From assembly GCF_006658505.1 (NCBI RefSeq), contig NZ_VFUZ01000030.1:1-60818 (forward strand): a stretch of 60,818 nt of DNA, given 5' to 3'. Shown here piece after piece: positions 1 through 8,298 of this stretch. The notes below the pieces were generated by a model. The model was not told where the DNA came from. It ran no database searches and saw only the letters and a list, made by a program, of their open reading frames with translations. The position numbers and the translations under genes were made by a program. The stretch's first letter is position 1, and each line of letters begins with the position of its first letter. Source of the stretch: Mesorhizobium sp. B2-4-15. GTDB taxonomy: Bacteria > Pseudomonadota > Alphaproteobacteria > Rhizobiales > Rhizobiaceae.

Positions 1-27
1 GGTGGGGACTCGACCGGGTTTCTCCTT

Positions 28-55
28 AAGCGCGTCGCGTCAACGCGACGCGCTT
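28..55. terminator. Perfect 12-bp stem-loop at window edge
   Basis: The 12 bases at 28-39 are exactly complementary to 44-55 around a 4-nt loop. There is no long T-run on either side. It lies just beyond the 3' end of the minus-strand protease gene at 109-717, so it may end that transcript. It also resembles the GCGTCGCG...CGCGACGC core of rhizobial intergenic repeats. The stem is certain; its role is inferred. Confidence 0.5.
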
Positions 56-108
56 GATCTCGGTTCATGCACGCCGCCGTCCCAAAGCCGCGGCCTGCAT
101 CCGCGTCC

Positions 109-717
109 TTAGCGGACGCTGGCGACCGCGTCGGAGCGGCCGTCGTTGATCGTCACCCAAACGCCGGAATTCTCCGTCGATTGACGCTTGAGATAGGTGT
201 AGTCGGTGTCCGTCCAGGACAGCACCTTGGTTTCAAGATTGTCGAGAATGAACTCACCAAGGCTGGTGCGCACGGTCAGCACGGCGTGGCCGTCGCCATT
301 GGGCTGGCGCGCGACCGTCATCAGCAGGTCGCCGGCAGCCACGCCAACATCCATGAGTTCGCGGCGCTTTTCCAGCGCGTAATCCTCGCAATCGCCATAG
401 CCATTATCCGGATAGGCCCAGTACTCCTCGACACCGTAGTTTTCCATGTCGGTGCGCGGCTTGATGCGGGTATTGACTGAATTGTTGATATTGACAATCG
501 TCGCCCAGAGCTTGCGGGTCAGCTCGACCGGCGCTCCCTTTGGCGTCTTTTCGTTGCATTCGCCAGGGATGCGCTGGCAGAATTCATAATGGCCAACGGG
601 CTGTGTGGTGCGGCCGCCGGTGTGCATATAGGCCGGTCCCGCGGCATATGCTGATCCCCAAGCGGAAAGCTGTATCGCCATTGCCATCAGCAACAGCTTG
701 CCCCTCGTTCTTTTCAT
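109..717 (-). CDS. Transglutaminase-like cysteine peptidase, secreted
   Basis: A 202-residue protein with an N-terminal signal peptide (basic start, hydrophobic stretch to about residue 25, Ala-rich cleavage region). The mature part matches the bacterial transglutaminase-like cysteine proteinase family. Cys110 in the GDCEDYA motif, His144 in GHAVL and Asp159 in ILDN form the expected catalytic triad. Family members act in the periplasm or at the cell surface, and one group (LapG) cleaves large adhesins. No LapD-like partner or adhesin gene is visible nearby, so the substrate is unknown. It is a single-gene unit divergent from nothing obvious upstream and its start is supported by the signal peptide. 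Family assignment is firm; the role is not. Confidence 0.85.
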   Translation of the reverse strand: MKRTRGKLLLMAMAIQLSAWGSAYAAGPAYMHTGGRTTQPVGHYEFCQRIPGECNEKTPKGAPVELTRKLWATIVNINNSVNTRIKPRTDMENYGVEEYWAYPDNGYGDCEDYALEKRRELMDVGVAAGDLLMTVARQPNGDGHAVLTVRTSLGEFILDNLETKVLSWTDTDYTYLKRQSTENSGVWVTINDGRSDAVASVR

Positions 718-961
718 TTCTAGTCTCCCCGTTCGAAGGAGACATTGCCACAGGCGGATTTATTTGACGCAAAGGTGCGAAGTAGATTTTAAGTAAAACT
801 CCTGTAGAATAAACATAAAATTTGAATCATTTGAGTATTGATTTGTTTGGATCCCGTCCGGCCCTTTAGATATGAGGCTTGCGCCATGCGCCACAGATGA
901 CGGGCTTGGGCTGTCCGAGCGGTTCTGGCGCTTGCGAGAAATTCAATGGCGTCGCCACAAC

Positions 962-987
962 AAAAAACCGGCCGCGAAGGCCGGTTT
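962..987 (-). terminator. Rho-independent terminator of the PilZ gene
   Basis: A 9-bp perfect stem (965-973 with 979-987) has a 5-nt loop. On the minus strand it is followed by a run of six T. It lies 26 bp beyond the stop codon of the PilZ gene, the expected position for its terminator. Confidence 0.85.
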
Positions 988-1012
988 GATTGGGGCGTGC
1001 TGTCCGATCCGG

Positions 1013-1630
1013 TCAGGCGCGCGGCGTATTGAACTCGGAATCAAGCGTCTCGGGGCGCTGGATCACGGCGAACTCGATGGCGACGCCATCTTCGAAATGA
1101 CGAACGACCTGGCCACGCATGGTGCCCAGCATGACCTGGACGCCGATCGCCGGCTTGACGTCGATCTCGATCGCGGCGCCGGACAAAGATAGGTCGATGA
1201 TCCGGCACTGGTATTGACGGCCATCGGTGAGCTGCAGCACGCTGGTCGGGTTGCGCGGCGCCACGCGCTCGTGGCGGCGGTCTTCTGGCAGGTCAAGCTC
1301 GTGCTTGTTGGCAAGCCAGGTCAATTGCGCGGCAAGCTTGTCCTTCTTGCGGTCGGACGCAATGACGGTCATCGCGAAGCCGTCCTGCAGCGTACGGGTG
1401 ACGACGCCCTCGATGCGGCCGATATGGTCGATATAGGCGATGACCTTTTCGCCCGGCATGCCGACGCGGTCGGTGCGAAGTGCAACGTTGCCGGGCGACA
1501 TGTCGACGACCTGGCAAGGATGCTCGGTGCGGTCTTCCAGCATGAATCGCCCGTATATCTTGACCCGGACGCGCTGAAAGTTACGCCTTTCAGCTTGGGA
1601 CGGCGTATAGTCGACCGCCGCTGACCTCAT
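1013..1630 (-). CDS. Double PilZ-domain protein
   Basis: A 205-residue cytosolic protein with two PilZ-like units. The first begins with the basic motif RRNFQRVRVKIYGRF near residues 15-30 and a DMSPGNVAL strand. The second begins RRHERVAPRN near residue 118 and has IDLSLSGAAIEI. An RxxxR plus D/NxSxxG pattern is the cyclic-di-GMP binding signature of PilZ domains. The second copy fits it well; the first has DMSPGN in place of the exact D-x-S-x-x-G. It probably senses c-di-GMP and influences motility, adhesion or exopolysaccharide output, but no partner gene is adjacent. It is monocistronic and ends at a clear terminator. Confidence 0.85.
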   Translation of the reverse strand: MRSAAVDYTPSQAERRNFQRVRVKIYGRFMLEDRTEHPCQVVDMSPGNVALRTDRVGMPGEKVIAYIDHIGRIEGVVTRTLQDGFAMTVIASDRKKDKLAAQLTWLANKHELDLPEDRRHERVAPRNPTSVLQLTDGRQYQCRIIDLSLSGAAIEIDVKPAIGVQVMLGTMRGQVVRHFEDGVAIEFAVIQRPETLDSEFNTPRA

Positions 1631-1749
1631 GACTGCCTACACCCCGTTTGGCATTCCCGCGCGTGGATGCGAGGAACTTCAGCAGAGAAGTACAACAAAG
1701 CGGGTTAACAAAGGGGAAAAACGGGCTGGCCGGACCGTAGGATCGTCAA

Positions 1750-2382
1750 CTATTCCTCGCGCCCGCCATCGAAGACGACGAGATGGCGAATGCGGCGCGC
1801 GCGGCCGAGTGCCGAGATCGTTTCGGGCGCCTCGATGTCGTCGGGAACGAGCGAGGGAACGCTGATCGCCGGACGGTTGTTCAGGAGCTCCTTCTCCGGG
1901 TCGATGACGCGGATAGAATCGATCAGTGCGTCCGTGATCGGGTCGGCGCCCAGCCAGAATGGCTTCTCAGCAGCGCTGACCACGCCGAGGCAGCGCGGGT
2001 TTTCGACGCCGCCGTCAAGCGGCAAGGCAAGCAATTCGAACTTGTTGGAACGGTCGTTGCGGCTGAAGCCCTCGAACATGATCAGCACGGCGGATTTCTG
2101 TTCGAAAACCCCATGAATCAGCCGCGAGACCAGCCGCTGATCCTTCTCGCGCCACAATGACGGGAAGGAGAACCCCTTGAGTTCGCGGCCATAGCAGGCG
2201 CAGAGCCTGGTGCCGGCGAGGCGGAATACGGCTTGCCCGCGGGTGTCCCTTTCCAGGATGAACGTATCGGCCAACAGCGACTTGATATCGGCCGGCTCGA
2301 CTTCCGATCGCTTCGGAGCAGGGCGCCCGTCACGCAGTCGGTTCCAATAATGGAACAGCGTGATCGATCCGTTTTGGTTCAT
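1750..2382 (-). CDS. PAS-domain (PAS_5 type) protein
   Basis: About 210 residues from the ATG at 2382; an in-frame ATG at 2421 would add 13 residues without family similarity. The N-terminal part (HYWNRLRDGRPAPKRSEVEP, then FILERD, FRLAGTRLCACYGRELKG and SLW) is typical of the PAS_5 family common in Alphaproteobacteria. These are stand-alone PAS sensors with no output domain and unknown ligand. The gene follows a divergent intergenic region and has no operon partner. Family is recognised from motifs; function is unknown. Confidence 0.8.
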   Translation of the reverse strand: MNQNGSITLFHYWNRLRDGRPAPKRSEVEPADIKSLLADTFILERDTRGQAVFRLAGTRLCACYGRELKGFSFPSLWREKDQRLVSRLIHGVFEQKSAVLIMFEGFSRNDRSNKFELLALPLDGGVENPRCLGVVSAAEKPFWLGADPITDALIDSIRVIDPEKELLNNRPAISVPSLVPDDIEAPETISALGRARRIRHLVVFDGGREE

Positions 2383-2421
2383 GGCATGCTGCTCCGCGCA
2401 TTCTGTCGTCTGATGTCCCAT

Positions 2422-2773
2422 CGGTGAACAGAAGGGCGCCCTCCGATGACCTACATGCGTTGCGGAGCAGGAAGCGTGCCAGCGTCGTTAAGACTTGTTC
2501 ACGGGTCGGGGCCGTTAAGGTTAACAAGTGGTTTACGTTGCGCCTGAGCGAGCCCTGTGGCACACCAAAACCACTCCAAAAGCGGTCGTTTCGTGACGAT
2601 CGGCAGCACTTCAGTCAAGAGTTTCGGGGGAATAGGGGACTCGACCAGCCGTTCAAGGGAAACCTTGGACGGCTTCTTTTTTGATTCGCACCGGGACGAT
2701 TCGCCGTTTGCGGTTCCATTGGCGGTGATCTAGATGCTCGCCAAGATCGAACCAGCACCGAGTGCGATTGCAG
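2422..2773. other. Divergent intergenic region with candidate small RNA
   Basis: This 352-bp gap separates the minus-strand PAS gene from the plus-strand rhomboid gene. It contains no convincing coding sequence. Its main feature is a strong plus-strand terminator at 2647-2682 that has no protein-coding gene upstream on that strand. A short non-coding transcript starting after about 2430 and ending there is the simplest explanation. No clear promoter could be picked by eye. Confidence 0.4.
2647..2682 (+). terminator. Orphan Rho-independent terminator with GAAA tetraloop
   Basis: Bases 2647-2658 pair with 2663-2674 over 12 bp with one G-T wobble, closed by a GAAA tetraloop and followed by TCTTTTTT. 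This is a textbook intrinsic terminator. It lies upstream of the rhomboid gene, where no plus-strand protein gene needs one. Confidence 0.85.
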
Positions 2774-3529
2774 ATGAGCGAACCGGTAAATCCTTCCGAG
2801 ACCGAACAGGTCGAGAGCGCGCCTCCGCCGGCGCGCGAGCCGGTGTTCAACCTGCCGCCGATCGTGCTGGCGGTGATCGGCATTTGCGCGGTCGTCTATC
2901 TGCTGCAGCAGTACGTGCTCAGCGAGGCGCAGCAAATGATGCTGCTGTACGACGGGGCCTTCATCCCTGTCCTTTACACCGGGCAATACGGCTTCGACTG
3001 GTTCCTGTTCACCCGCCCCTTCACCTATGCCTTCATGCATGGCGGCTTTGCCCATATCGCCATCAACATGGTCTGGCTCGCCGCCTTTGGCTCGCCACTG
3101 GCCAATCGCCTTGGCGGGTTCCGGTTCGCCCTGTTCTTCGCTGTCACCGGCCTGGCTTCCGTGGCGCTGTTCTGGGCCATGCACCCCTATGGCGAGGCGC
3201 CGCTGGTGGGTGCATCTGGCGCCATATCGGGCATGATGGGTGCGGCGGCGCGTTTCGGCTTCCGCACCGACCGTTCGGCCGGCAAGGCGGCCTTCGCCGG
3301 TCCCGTGCTGCCGATCGCGGTTGTTTTGCGCTCGCGCGGCGTCGTGATCTTCCTCGCCATGTGGATGATCATCAATCTCGCCACTGGCCTGCTTGGCTTT
3401 GCCCCCGGGGTAGACGGCCAGATCGCCTGGGAGGCCCACATTGGCGGTTTTGTCGCCGGCTTCTTCGGCCTGCGCTGGTTCGACCGCCGATGGCAGGCGC
3501 TCGAGTGGGAAGCCTCCGACCACACTTGA
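2774..3529 (+). CDS. Rhomboid family intramembrane serine protease
   Basis: A 251-residue polytopic membrane protein from the ATG at 2774; a GTG four codons earlier at 2762 is also in frame. Hydrophobic segments alternate with short loops. The rhomboid fold is marked by the HGGFAHIAINMVWL segment near residues 89-102, the catalytic serine in GASGAISG (Ser148) and the catalytic histidine in HIGGFVAGF (His222). It would cleave membrane-anchored proteins within the bilayer. It precedes the CBS-domain gene by about 90 bp but no shared function is evident. Substrates are unknown. Confidence 0.92.
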   Translation: MSEPVNPSETEQVESAPPPAREPVFNLPPIVLAVIGICAVVYLLQQYVLSEAQQMMLLYDGAFIPVLYTGQYGFDWFLFTRPFTYAFMHGGFAHIAINMVWLAAFGSPLANRLGGFRFALFFAVTGLASVALFWAMHPYGEAPLVGASGAISGMMGAAARFGFRTDRSAGKAAFAGPVLPIAVVLRSRGVVIFLAMWMIINLATGLLGFAPGVDGQIAWEAHIGGFVAGFFGLRWFDRRWQALEWEASDHT

Positions 3530-3616
3530 AATGCAACCGATCACGGCGCACGATGTTCACTCTCAAGTGAAAGCCGGCCAGGGCAGGAACCGGTTGGCAA
3601 AGCAGAGGAGGACGCC

Positions 3617-4048
3617 ATGACGGTTAAGGCCATTCTCGAGCAAAAAGGCCATGACGTGTTGACGCTCGGGCCAAACGAAAAACTCAGCGAAGCCATTCGC
3701 ATCCTTACAGAACACAAGATCGGCGCACTGGTTATCACCAATGGCGATCGAAAGATCGTCGGCATTCTCTCCGAGCGTGACATCGTGCGGGTGATCGCCA
3801 AGGAAGGAGCCGCCGCGCTCGACATTGCGGTGCGCTCGGCCATGACGCCGAAGGTGAAGATCTGCAATGAGAACCACACCGTCAACGAGGTGATGGAGAT
3901 CATGACCAGGGGCCGCTTCCGCCATCTGCCCGTGGAGAAGGACGGCCTGCTGGATGGCATCATATCCATCGGCGACGTGGTCAAGCGTCGCATCGAGGAT
4001 GTCGAGCGCGAGGCTGAGGAAATACGCGCCTACATCGCCACCGCCTGA
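3617..4048 (+). CDS. Tandem CBS-domain protein
   Basis: A 143-residue protein made of two CBS repeats and little else. The first covers roughly residues 10-65 (GPNEKLSEAIRILTEHKIGALVITN, then ILSERDIVR) and the second residues 75-130 (VNEVMEIMTRGRFRHLPVEKDG, then IISIGDVVK). Stand-alone CBS pairs bind adenine nucleotides and usually regulate another protein. The target cannot be read from the context. An AGAGGAGG ribosome-binding site lies just before the ATG. Confidence 0.92.
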   Translation: MTVKAILEQKGHDVLTLGPNEKLSEAIRILTEHKIGALVITNGDRKIVGILSERDIVRVIAKEGAAALDIAVRSAMTPKVKICNENHTVNEVMEIMTRGRFRHLPVEKDGLLDGIISIGDVVKRRIEDVEREAEEIRAYIATA

Positions 4049-4449
4049 GCGGCGAAAGAAACCGCCGGTCGGAGGGCTGACCGGCGGAACCGATGGTCTA
4101 CGCTTGTCGAGTTCGGAGCGGACGAGTTCCAGCCCGCGCCTTGGTGCGGTAGGGACCGCCGTCCGACGACGGAACCGTCTTGTTGCGTTTCCAGCTTCCG
4201 AAAAAGGTCGAGATCGACGCCGGCATAATGGCAGCCGTCACGGGTCAGGCATTTGACTGAGGTGATCCGTTTCTTCTGGTTCTTTCGATTTCAACGCGTC
4301 CGCTCCGTGCGAGCAGGTGGAGGATGCGCTGTCCCACAGCAGGGTTTGCGCTTGTCTCTTTTGGCGGTTTGCACTAGCGAAGCGGGTACGATTTGTACCT
4401 GCTGAATGTGCAGCGCATTCGGCATTCATCCGAAATTTGACGGCAGGCT
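4049..4449. other. 401-bp intergenic gap before gatB
   Basis: Apart from the stem-loop at 4062-4087 nothing recognisable was found: no tRNA, no plausible small gene and no obvious sigma-70 promoter. It presumably holds the gatB promoter. In many Rhizobiales gatB is separate from gatCA, as here. Confidence 0.5.
4062..4087. terminator. 9-bp stem-loop after the CBS gene
   Basis: CCGCCGGTC at 4062-4070 pairs exactly with 4079-4087 around an 8-nt loop, 14 bp after the CBS stop codon. There is no T-run on the plus strand, so termination may be weak or Rho-assisted. Confidence 0.5.
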
Positions 4450-5949
4450 ATGAGCATCATCGATACCCGCACACCCGACGCAAAACGCCTGATATCAGGC
4501 GCCACCGGCGACTGGGAGATCATCATCGGCCTCGAGGTGCACGCGCAGGTCATTTCGGAGGCAAAACTTTTCTCTGGCGCTTCGACCGCTTTCGGTGCGG
4601 CACCCAATGCCAATGTCAGCCTGGTCGATGCGGCGATGCCGGGCATGCTGCCCGTGATCAACGAGGAATGCGTCAACCAGGCGATCCGCACCGGCCTCGG
4701 CCTGAAGGCGCAGATCAACCACAAGTCGGTCTTCGACCGGAAGAACTATTTTTACCCCGACCTGCCGCAGGGCTACCAGATCTCGCAGTTCAAGCAGCCG
4801 ATCGTGGGCGAGGGCACGGTGATCGTCTCTGTCGGCCCTGACCGCCAGGGCGAATTCGAGGATATAGAGGTCGGCATCGAGCGGCTGCATCTGGAACAGG
4901 ATGCCGGCAAGTCGATGCACGACCAGCACCCGACCATGTCCTATGTCGACCTCAATCGCTCCGGCGTCGCGCTGATGGAGATCGTGTCGAAGCCCGACAT
5001 GCGCTCAGGCGACGAAGCCAAGGCCTATGTGACGAAGCTGCGCACCATCATGCGCTATCTCGGCACCTGCGACGGCAACATGGACGAAGGCTCGCTTCGT
5101 GCCGACGTCAACGTCTCGGTACGCCGGCCAGGGGGTGCCTTCGGCACGCGCTGCGAGATCAAGAACATGAACTCGATCCGCTTCATCGGCCAGGCCATCG
5201 ATTATGAGGCGCGCCGCCAGATCGCCATTCTGGAGGACGGCGGCAAGATCGAACAGGAGACACGGCTGTTCGACGCCGTCAAAGGCGAGACCCGCTCGAT
5301 GCGCTCCAAGGAAGAGGCGCACGACTACCGCTATTTCCCCGATCCCGATCTTCTGCCGCTGGAGTTCGACCAGGCCTATGTCGATGCGCTGGCCAGGGAA
5401 CTGCCGGAACTGCCCGACGACAAGAAGGCGCGGTTGGTCTCCTCGCTCGGCCTGTCGACCTATGATGCCTCGATCCTGGTGTCGGAGAAGTCGATCGCCG
5501 ATTATTTCGAGAAGGTGGCTGCCGGCCGCGACGGCAAGCTCGCCGCCAACTGGGTCATCAACGATCTGCTCGGACAATTGAACAAGGCCGGCAAGGACAT
5601 TGAAAGCTCTCCGGTTTCGCCCGATCAGCTTGGTGCCGTCATCGACCTGATCAAGGATGGCACGATTTCCGGCAAGATCGCCAAGGACCTGTTCGAGATC
5701 GTCTGGAACGAGGGCGGCGATCCGCGCCAACTGGTCGAAAGCCGTGGCATGAAGCAGGTCACCGACACCGGCGCCATCGAGAAGGCGGTCGACGAGGTGA
5801 TAGCGGCCAATCCGGACAAGGTCGAACAGGCGCGCGCCAAGCCGACCATGGCCGGCTGGTTCGTCGGTCAGGTGATGAAGGCAACCGGCGGCAAGGCCAA
5901 CCCGCAGGCGGTCAACGACCTCGTCAAAGCCAAGCTCGGCATAGAGTAG
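4450..5949 (+). CDS. gatB: Asp-tRNA(Asn)/Glu-tRNA(Gln) amidotransferase subunit B
   Basis: A full-length 499-residue GatB. It activates the misacylated tRNA side-chain carboxylate so that GatCAB can convert Glu-tRNA(Gln) and Asp-tRNA(Asn) to the amidated forms. The start has the family block IIGLEVHAQV near residue 27, followed by KNYFYPDLPQGYQISQ near residue 98 and DVNVSVRRPG and EIKNMNSIRF further on. The C-terminal YqeY-like domain ends in GWFVGQVMKATGGKANP. gatA and gatC are not in the window. The next gene starts 5 bp after the stop, so they are probably co-transcribed. Confidence 0.98.
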   Translation: MSIIDTRTPDAKRLISGATGDWEIIIGLEVHAQVISEAKLFSGASTAFGAAPNANVSLVDAAMPGMLPVINEECVNQAIRTGLGLKAQINHKSVFDRKNYFYPDLPQGYQISQFKQPIVGEGTVIVSVGPDRQGEFEDIEVGIERLHLEQDAGKSMHDQHPTMSYVDLNRSGVALMEIVSKPDMRSGDEAKAYVTKLRTIMRYLGTCDGNMDEGSLRADVNVSVRRPGGAFGTRCEIKNMNSIRFIGQAIDYEARRQIAILEDGGKIEQETRLFDAVKGETRSMRSKEEAHDYRYFPDPDLLPLEFDQAYVDALARELPELPDDKKARLVSSLGLSTYDASILVSEKSIADYFEKVAAGRDGKLAANWVINDLLGQLNKAGKDIESSPVSPDQLGAVIDLIKDGTISGKIAKDLFEIVWNEGGDPRQLVESRGMKQVTDTGAIEKAVDEVIAANPDKVEQARAKPTMAGWFVGQVMKATGGKANPQAVNDLVKAKLGIE

Positions 5950-5954
5950 CCGCC

Positions 5955-6446
5955 ATGTTCGTGCGCACCGCCGGAGAGCGCGACCTCGGTGCCATCCGCG
6001 CGCTGCTGGTCGAAACCTGGCATGCGACCTACGATGCGATCTACGGTTCAGAACGGGTTACCGAGATCACCGGTAAATGGCATTCCATCGAGGTGCTAAG
6101 GTCCCGGCTGGCAAAGCCCAATGCGGAGTTCCTCGTTGCTGACGATGGCAAGCGCATTGGCGGCGTGGCTTTTGCCGAAGGTACGGACGGCGGCAAATTG
6201 GTAACCCTGAAGCAGCTTTACGTGCTGCCAAGCCTGCAGGGGCGCGGCATCGGCGGGATGCTGCTGGACGAGATTATCGAGAGCTTTCCTGAAGCCAGCG
6301 CCGTCAGCCTCGAGGTCGAGGAGCAGAACGCGCGAGCGATCGCCTTCTATGAAGCCAATGGCTTTGTGCGCTCAGCGCAGGCCGGTGAGCAGGGCGGTTC
6401 GTCCGGAAAGCCGACGCTTGTCTACCGCAGGGCTCTTGCCGTCTGA
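5955..6446 (+). CDS. GNAT family N-acetyltransferase
   Basis: A 163-residue acetyltransferase of the GNAT fold. The acetyl-CoA-binding motif A appears as LYVLPSLQGRGIGGMLL near residues 90-106, and motif B as EVEEQNARAIAFYEANGF near residues 120-137. The substrate is not predictable from sequence. It begins 5 bp after gatB, which suggests co-transcription, although a functional link to tRNA amidation is not established. Confidence 0.9.
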   Translation: MFVRTAGERDLGAIRALLVETWHATYDAIYGSERVTEITGKWHSIEVLRSRLAKPNAEFLVADDGKRIGGVAFAEGTDGGKLVTLKQLYVLPSLQGRGIGGMLLDEIIESFPEASAVSLEVEEQNARAIAFYEANGFVRSAQAGEQGGSSGKPTLVYRRALAV

Positions 6447-6599
6447 TTTCATTTGTTTGCCCGCGGCCGGATCACCTTCGCGAGAGCGGTGCGCCCGAGA
6501 CCCTGTTTTCGTTTGACGGCCCAAGCATCCGGCACCAAAGCTGACCCAACTGACCATGCGGAAGCCGGAATAAACCGGCCCTGGCCAGCGGGGGGAATT

Positions 6600-7298
6600 A
6601 TGCCAAGCTTGCCGGAACTGATGCCGACACAGGTGTCGGACGAAACCTTTGGCGGCGTCACCTATCACATAGCGGGCGAACTTGTGCCCGTGCTTTCGGT
6701 CGATGTGACGCGCATGCCGGTTTATTTCGAGCACCACATCCTGTTGTGGAAGAACTCCAGCATCACCATCGGCCTGAAATCGCTTAAGGGCGCACTGAAG
6801 CGCATGATGGCCGGCATGCAGATTTTCGTCACCGAAGCATCGGGGCCGGGCATCATCGCCTTCAGCCGCGACGGGCCCGGTCACATCGTGCCGATCCACC
6901 TCAGGCGCGGCGAGGAAATCCAGGTGCGCGAACATCAGTTTCTCGCCGCCACCGGCAACATCGACTATACATTCGAGCGTGTACGAGGCTTGGCGACGAT
7001 GCTGTTCGGCCAGAGCGGCTTCTTCATCGACCGGTTTCGCGGCGATACCGGCGACGGCATCGTCTGGCTGCACGGTTACGGCAACGTCTTTGAAAAGACG
7101 CTCGCACCGGGCGAGACCATCGACATCGAGCCGGGCGGCTGGCTGTTCAAGGATGCCTCGGTCAGGATGGAAACCAAGATCGACCGCCTGTCGAGCGGCT
7201 TCTTCGGCGCCAACATGAACTTCATCGTCAATCGCTTCACCGGCCCGGGCCGCGTCGGCATCCAGTCGATGTACCTGCATATGCCGACCGAGGAATAG
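6600..7298 (+). CDS. AIM24 family (TIGR00266-like) protein
   Basis: A 232-residue protein from the ATG at 6600, chosen because GGGGGGAA lies directly upstream; an in-frame upstream ATG at 6453 adds 49 residues that look non-coding. The sequence is rich in short beta-strand segments with the family pattern (HILLWKNSSITI, FVTEASGPGIIAF, GSGFFIDRF-type block, WLHGYGNVFEKTL and a C-terminal FTGPGRVGIQSM). Its mitochondrial relative AIM24 is implicated in membrane organisation; bacterial function is unknown. It converges on panC. Confidence 0.85.
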   Translation: MPSLPELMPTQVSDETFGGVTYHIAGELVPVLSVDVTRMPVYFEHHILLWKNSSITIGLKSLKGALKRMMAGMQIFVTEASGPGIIAFSRDGPGHIVPIHLRRGEEIQVREHQFLAATGNIDYTFERVRGLATMLFGQSGFFIDRFRGDTGDGIVWLHGYGNVFEKTLAPGETIDIEPGGWLFKDASVRMETKIDRLSSGFFGANMNFIVNRFTGPGRVGIQSMYLHMPTEE

Positions 7299-7369
7299 AT
7301 CCAGAGAGCAGGGTAGGGATAGGGAAAGGGAAAGGCCGAGGTCAGCGTGAGCGCAGCGCGGCAGCGACA

Positions 7370-7421
7370 GTTCGCGTATCGGCAAATTCGGGTCTCATTT
7401 TGCGCATGCCGATTCGCGAAC
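7370..7421. repeat. 15-bp inverted repeat between convergent genes
   Basis: The arm at 7370-7384 matches the reverse complement of 7407-7421 at 14 of 15 positions, with a 22-nt loop. It sits between the AIM24-like gene and panC, which converge. It could terminate both transcripts or be a small interspersed palindrome; there is no T-run. Confidence 0.6.
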
Positions 7422-7440
7422 CGGATCGAGAGGCTGAAAT

Positions 7441-8298
7441 TCACACTCGGGCGGCGGGAACTGCCACATTGTCGATCAGCCTGGTTTTTCCCAGCCAGGC
7501 GGCGGCGAGAACGCGGCCCGCGCGGTCGTGCCGCCATGGCGCGAGTGTCAGGCTTTCGCGGGCCTCGACATAGTCGACCTTCCGGAAACCGGTGGCGATC
7601 AAGGCGCGGATGGCTTCAGCGATCGCGTCGTCCTGACCGGCATCCGTCGCCAGCGCCGCTGCGGCCTTGCGCAGGATCACGTTGAACTTCCGGGCGGTCT
7701 GGAGTTCGTCCTCGCCGAGATAGGCGTTACGTGACGACATGGCGAGGCCATGCGTGTCGCGTATGGTCGGCGCGCCGATGACCTCGACAGGCAGGTCCAG
7801 GTCGCGGCAGAGCTGCCTGACGACGCAGAGCTGCTGGTAATCCTTTTCGCCGAAGACCGCATAGTCGGGCGTGGCCTGCAGAAAGAGTTTGGCCACCACG
7901 GTGGCGACGCCCTCGAAAAAGGTGGGGCGAAAGTCTGATTCGAGCCCGGCGGATGGGCCGCCGACCGAGATCCTGGTGGCAAAGCCGGCAGGATACATCG
8001 CGTCAACCGTCGGTGTGAAGGCAAGATCGGCCTTGACCATTGCCAGCAGGTCCAGATCGCGGGCGAGCTGGCGCGGGTATTTGTCGAGATCCTCGCTCGG
8101 CGCGAACTGCGCCGGGTTGACGAAGATCGACACCAGGCAACGCTCGGCTTTTTCCCTTGCGATCCGGATCAGGGAGAGATGTCCGTCATGCAACGCGCCC
8201 ATGGTTGGCACCATGGCGACGCGCAGGCCATCGCGCCGCCAGTCGCGGACCCGCGCGCGAAGCGCGGCGACGCTGTCGACGACGTCAGGCCGGTTCAT
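7441..8298 (-). CDS. panC: Pantothenate synthetase (pantoate-beta-alanine ligase)
   Basis: A 285-residue full-length PanC, which joins pantoate and beta-alanine using ATP in the last step of pantothenate synthesis. It shows the nucleotidyl-transferase motif MGALHDGHLSLI near residues 33-44, VFGEKDYQQL near residue 148 and the KMSKS-like region MSSRNAYL near residue 187. Its ATG overlaps the stop of panB by four bases (ATGA), so the two are translationally coupled. Confidence 0.97.
   Translation of the reverse strand: MNRPDVVDSVAALRARVRDWRRDGLRVAMVPTMGALHDGHLSLIRIAREKAERCLVSIFVNPAQFAPSEDLDKYPRQLARDLDLLAMVKADLAFTPTVDAMYPAGFATRISVGGPSAGLESDFRPTFFEGVATVVAKLFLQATPDYAVFGEKDYQQLCVVRQLCRDLDLPVEVIGAPTIRDTHGLAMSSRNAYLGEDELQTARKFNVILRKAAAALATDAGQDDAIAEAIRALIATGFRKVDYVEARESLTLAPWRHDRAGRVLAAAWLGKTRLIDNVAVPAARV

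Noticed and set aside
2615..3544. 309-codon minus-strand frame antisense to the rhomboid gene
   Set aside because: Low-complexity His/Gln/Arg/Glu composition typical of an antisense frame; rhomboid catalytic motifs are on the other strand.
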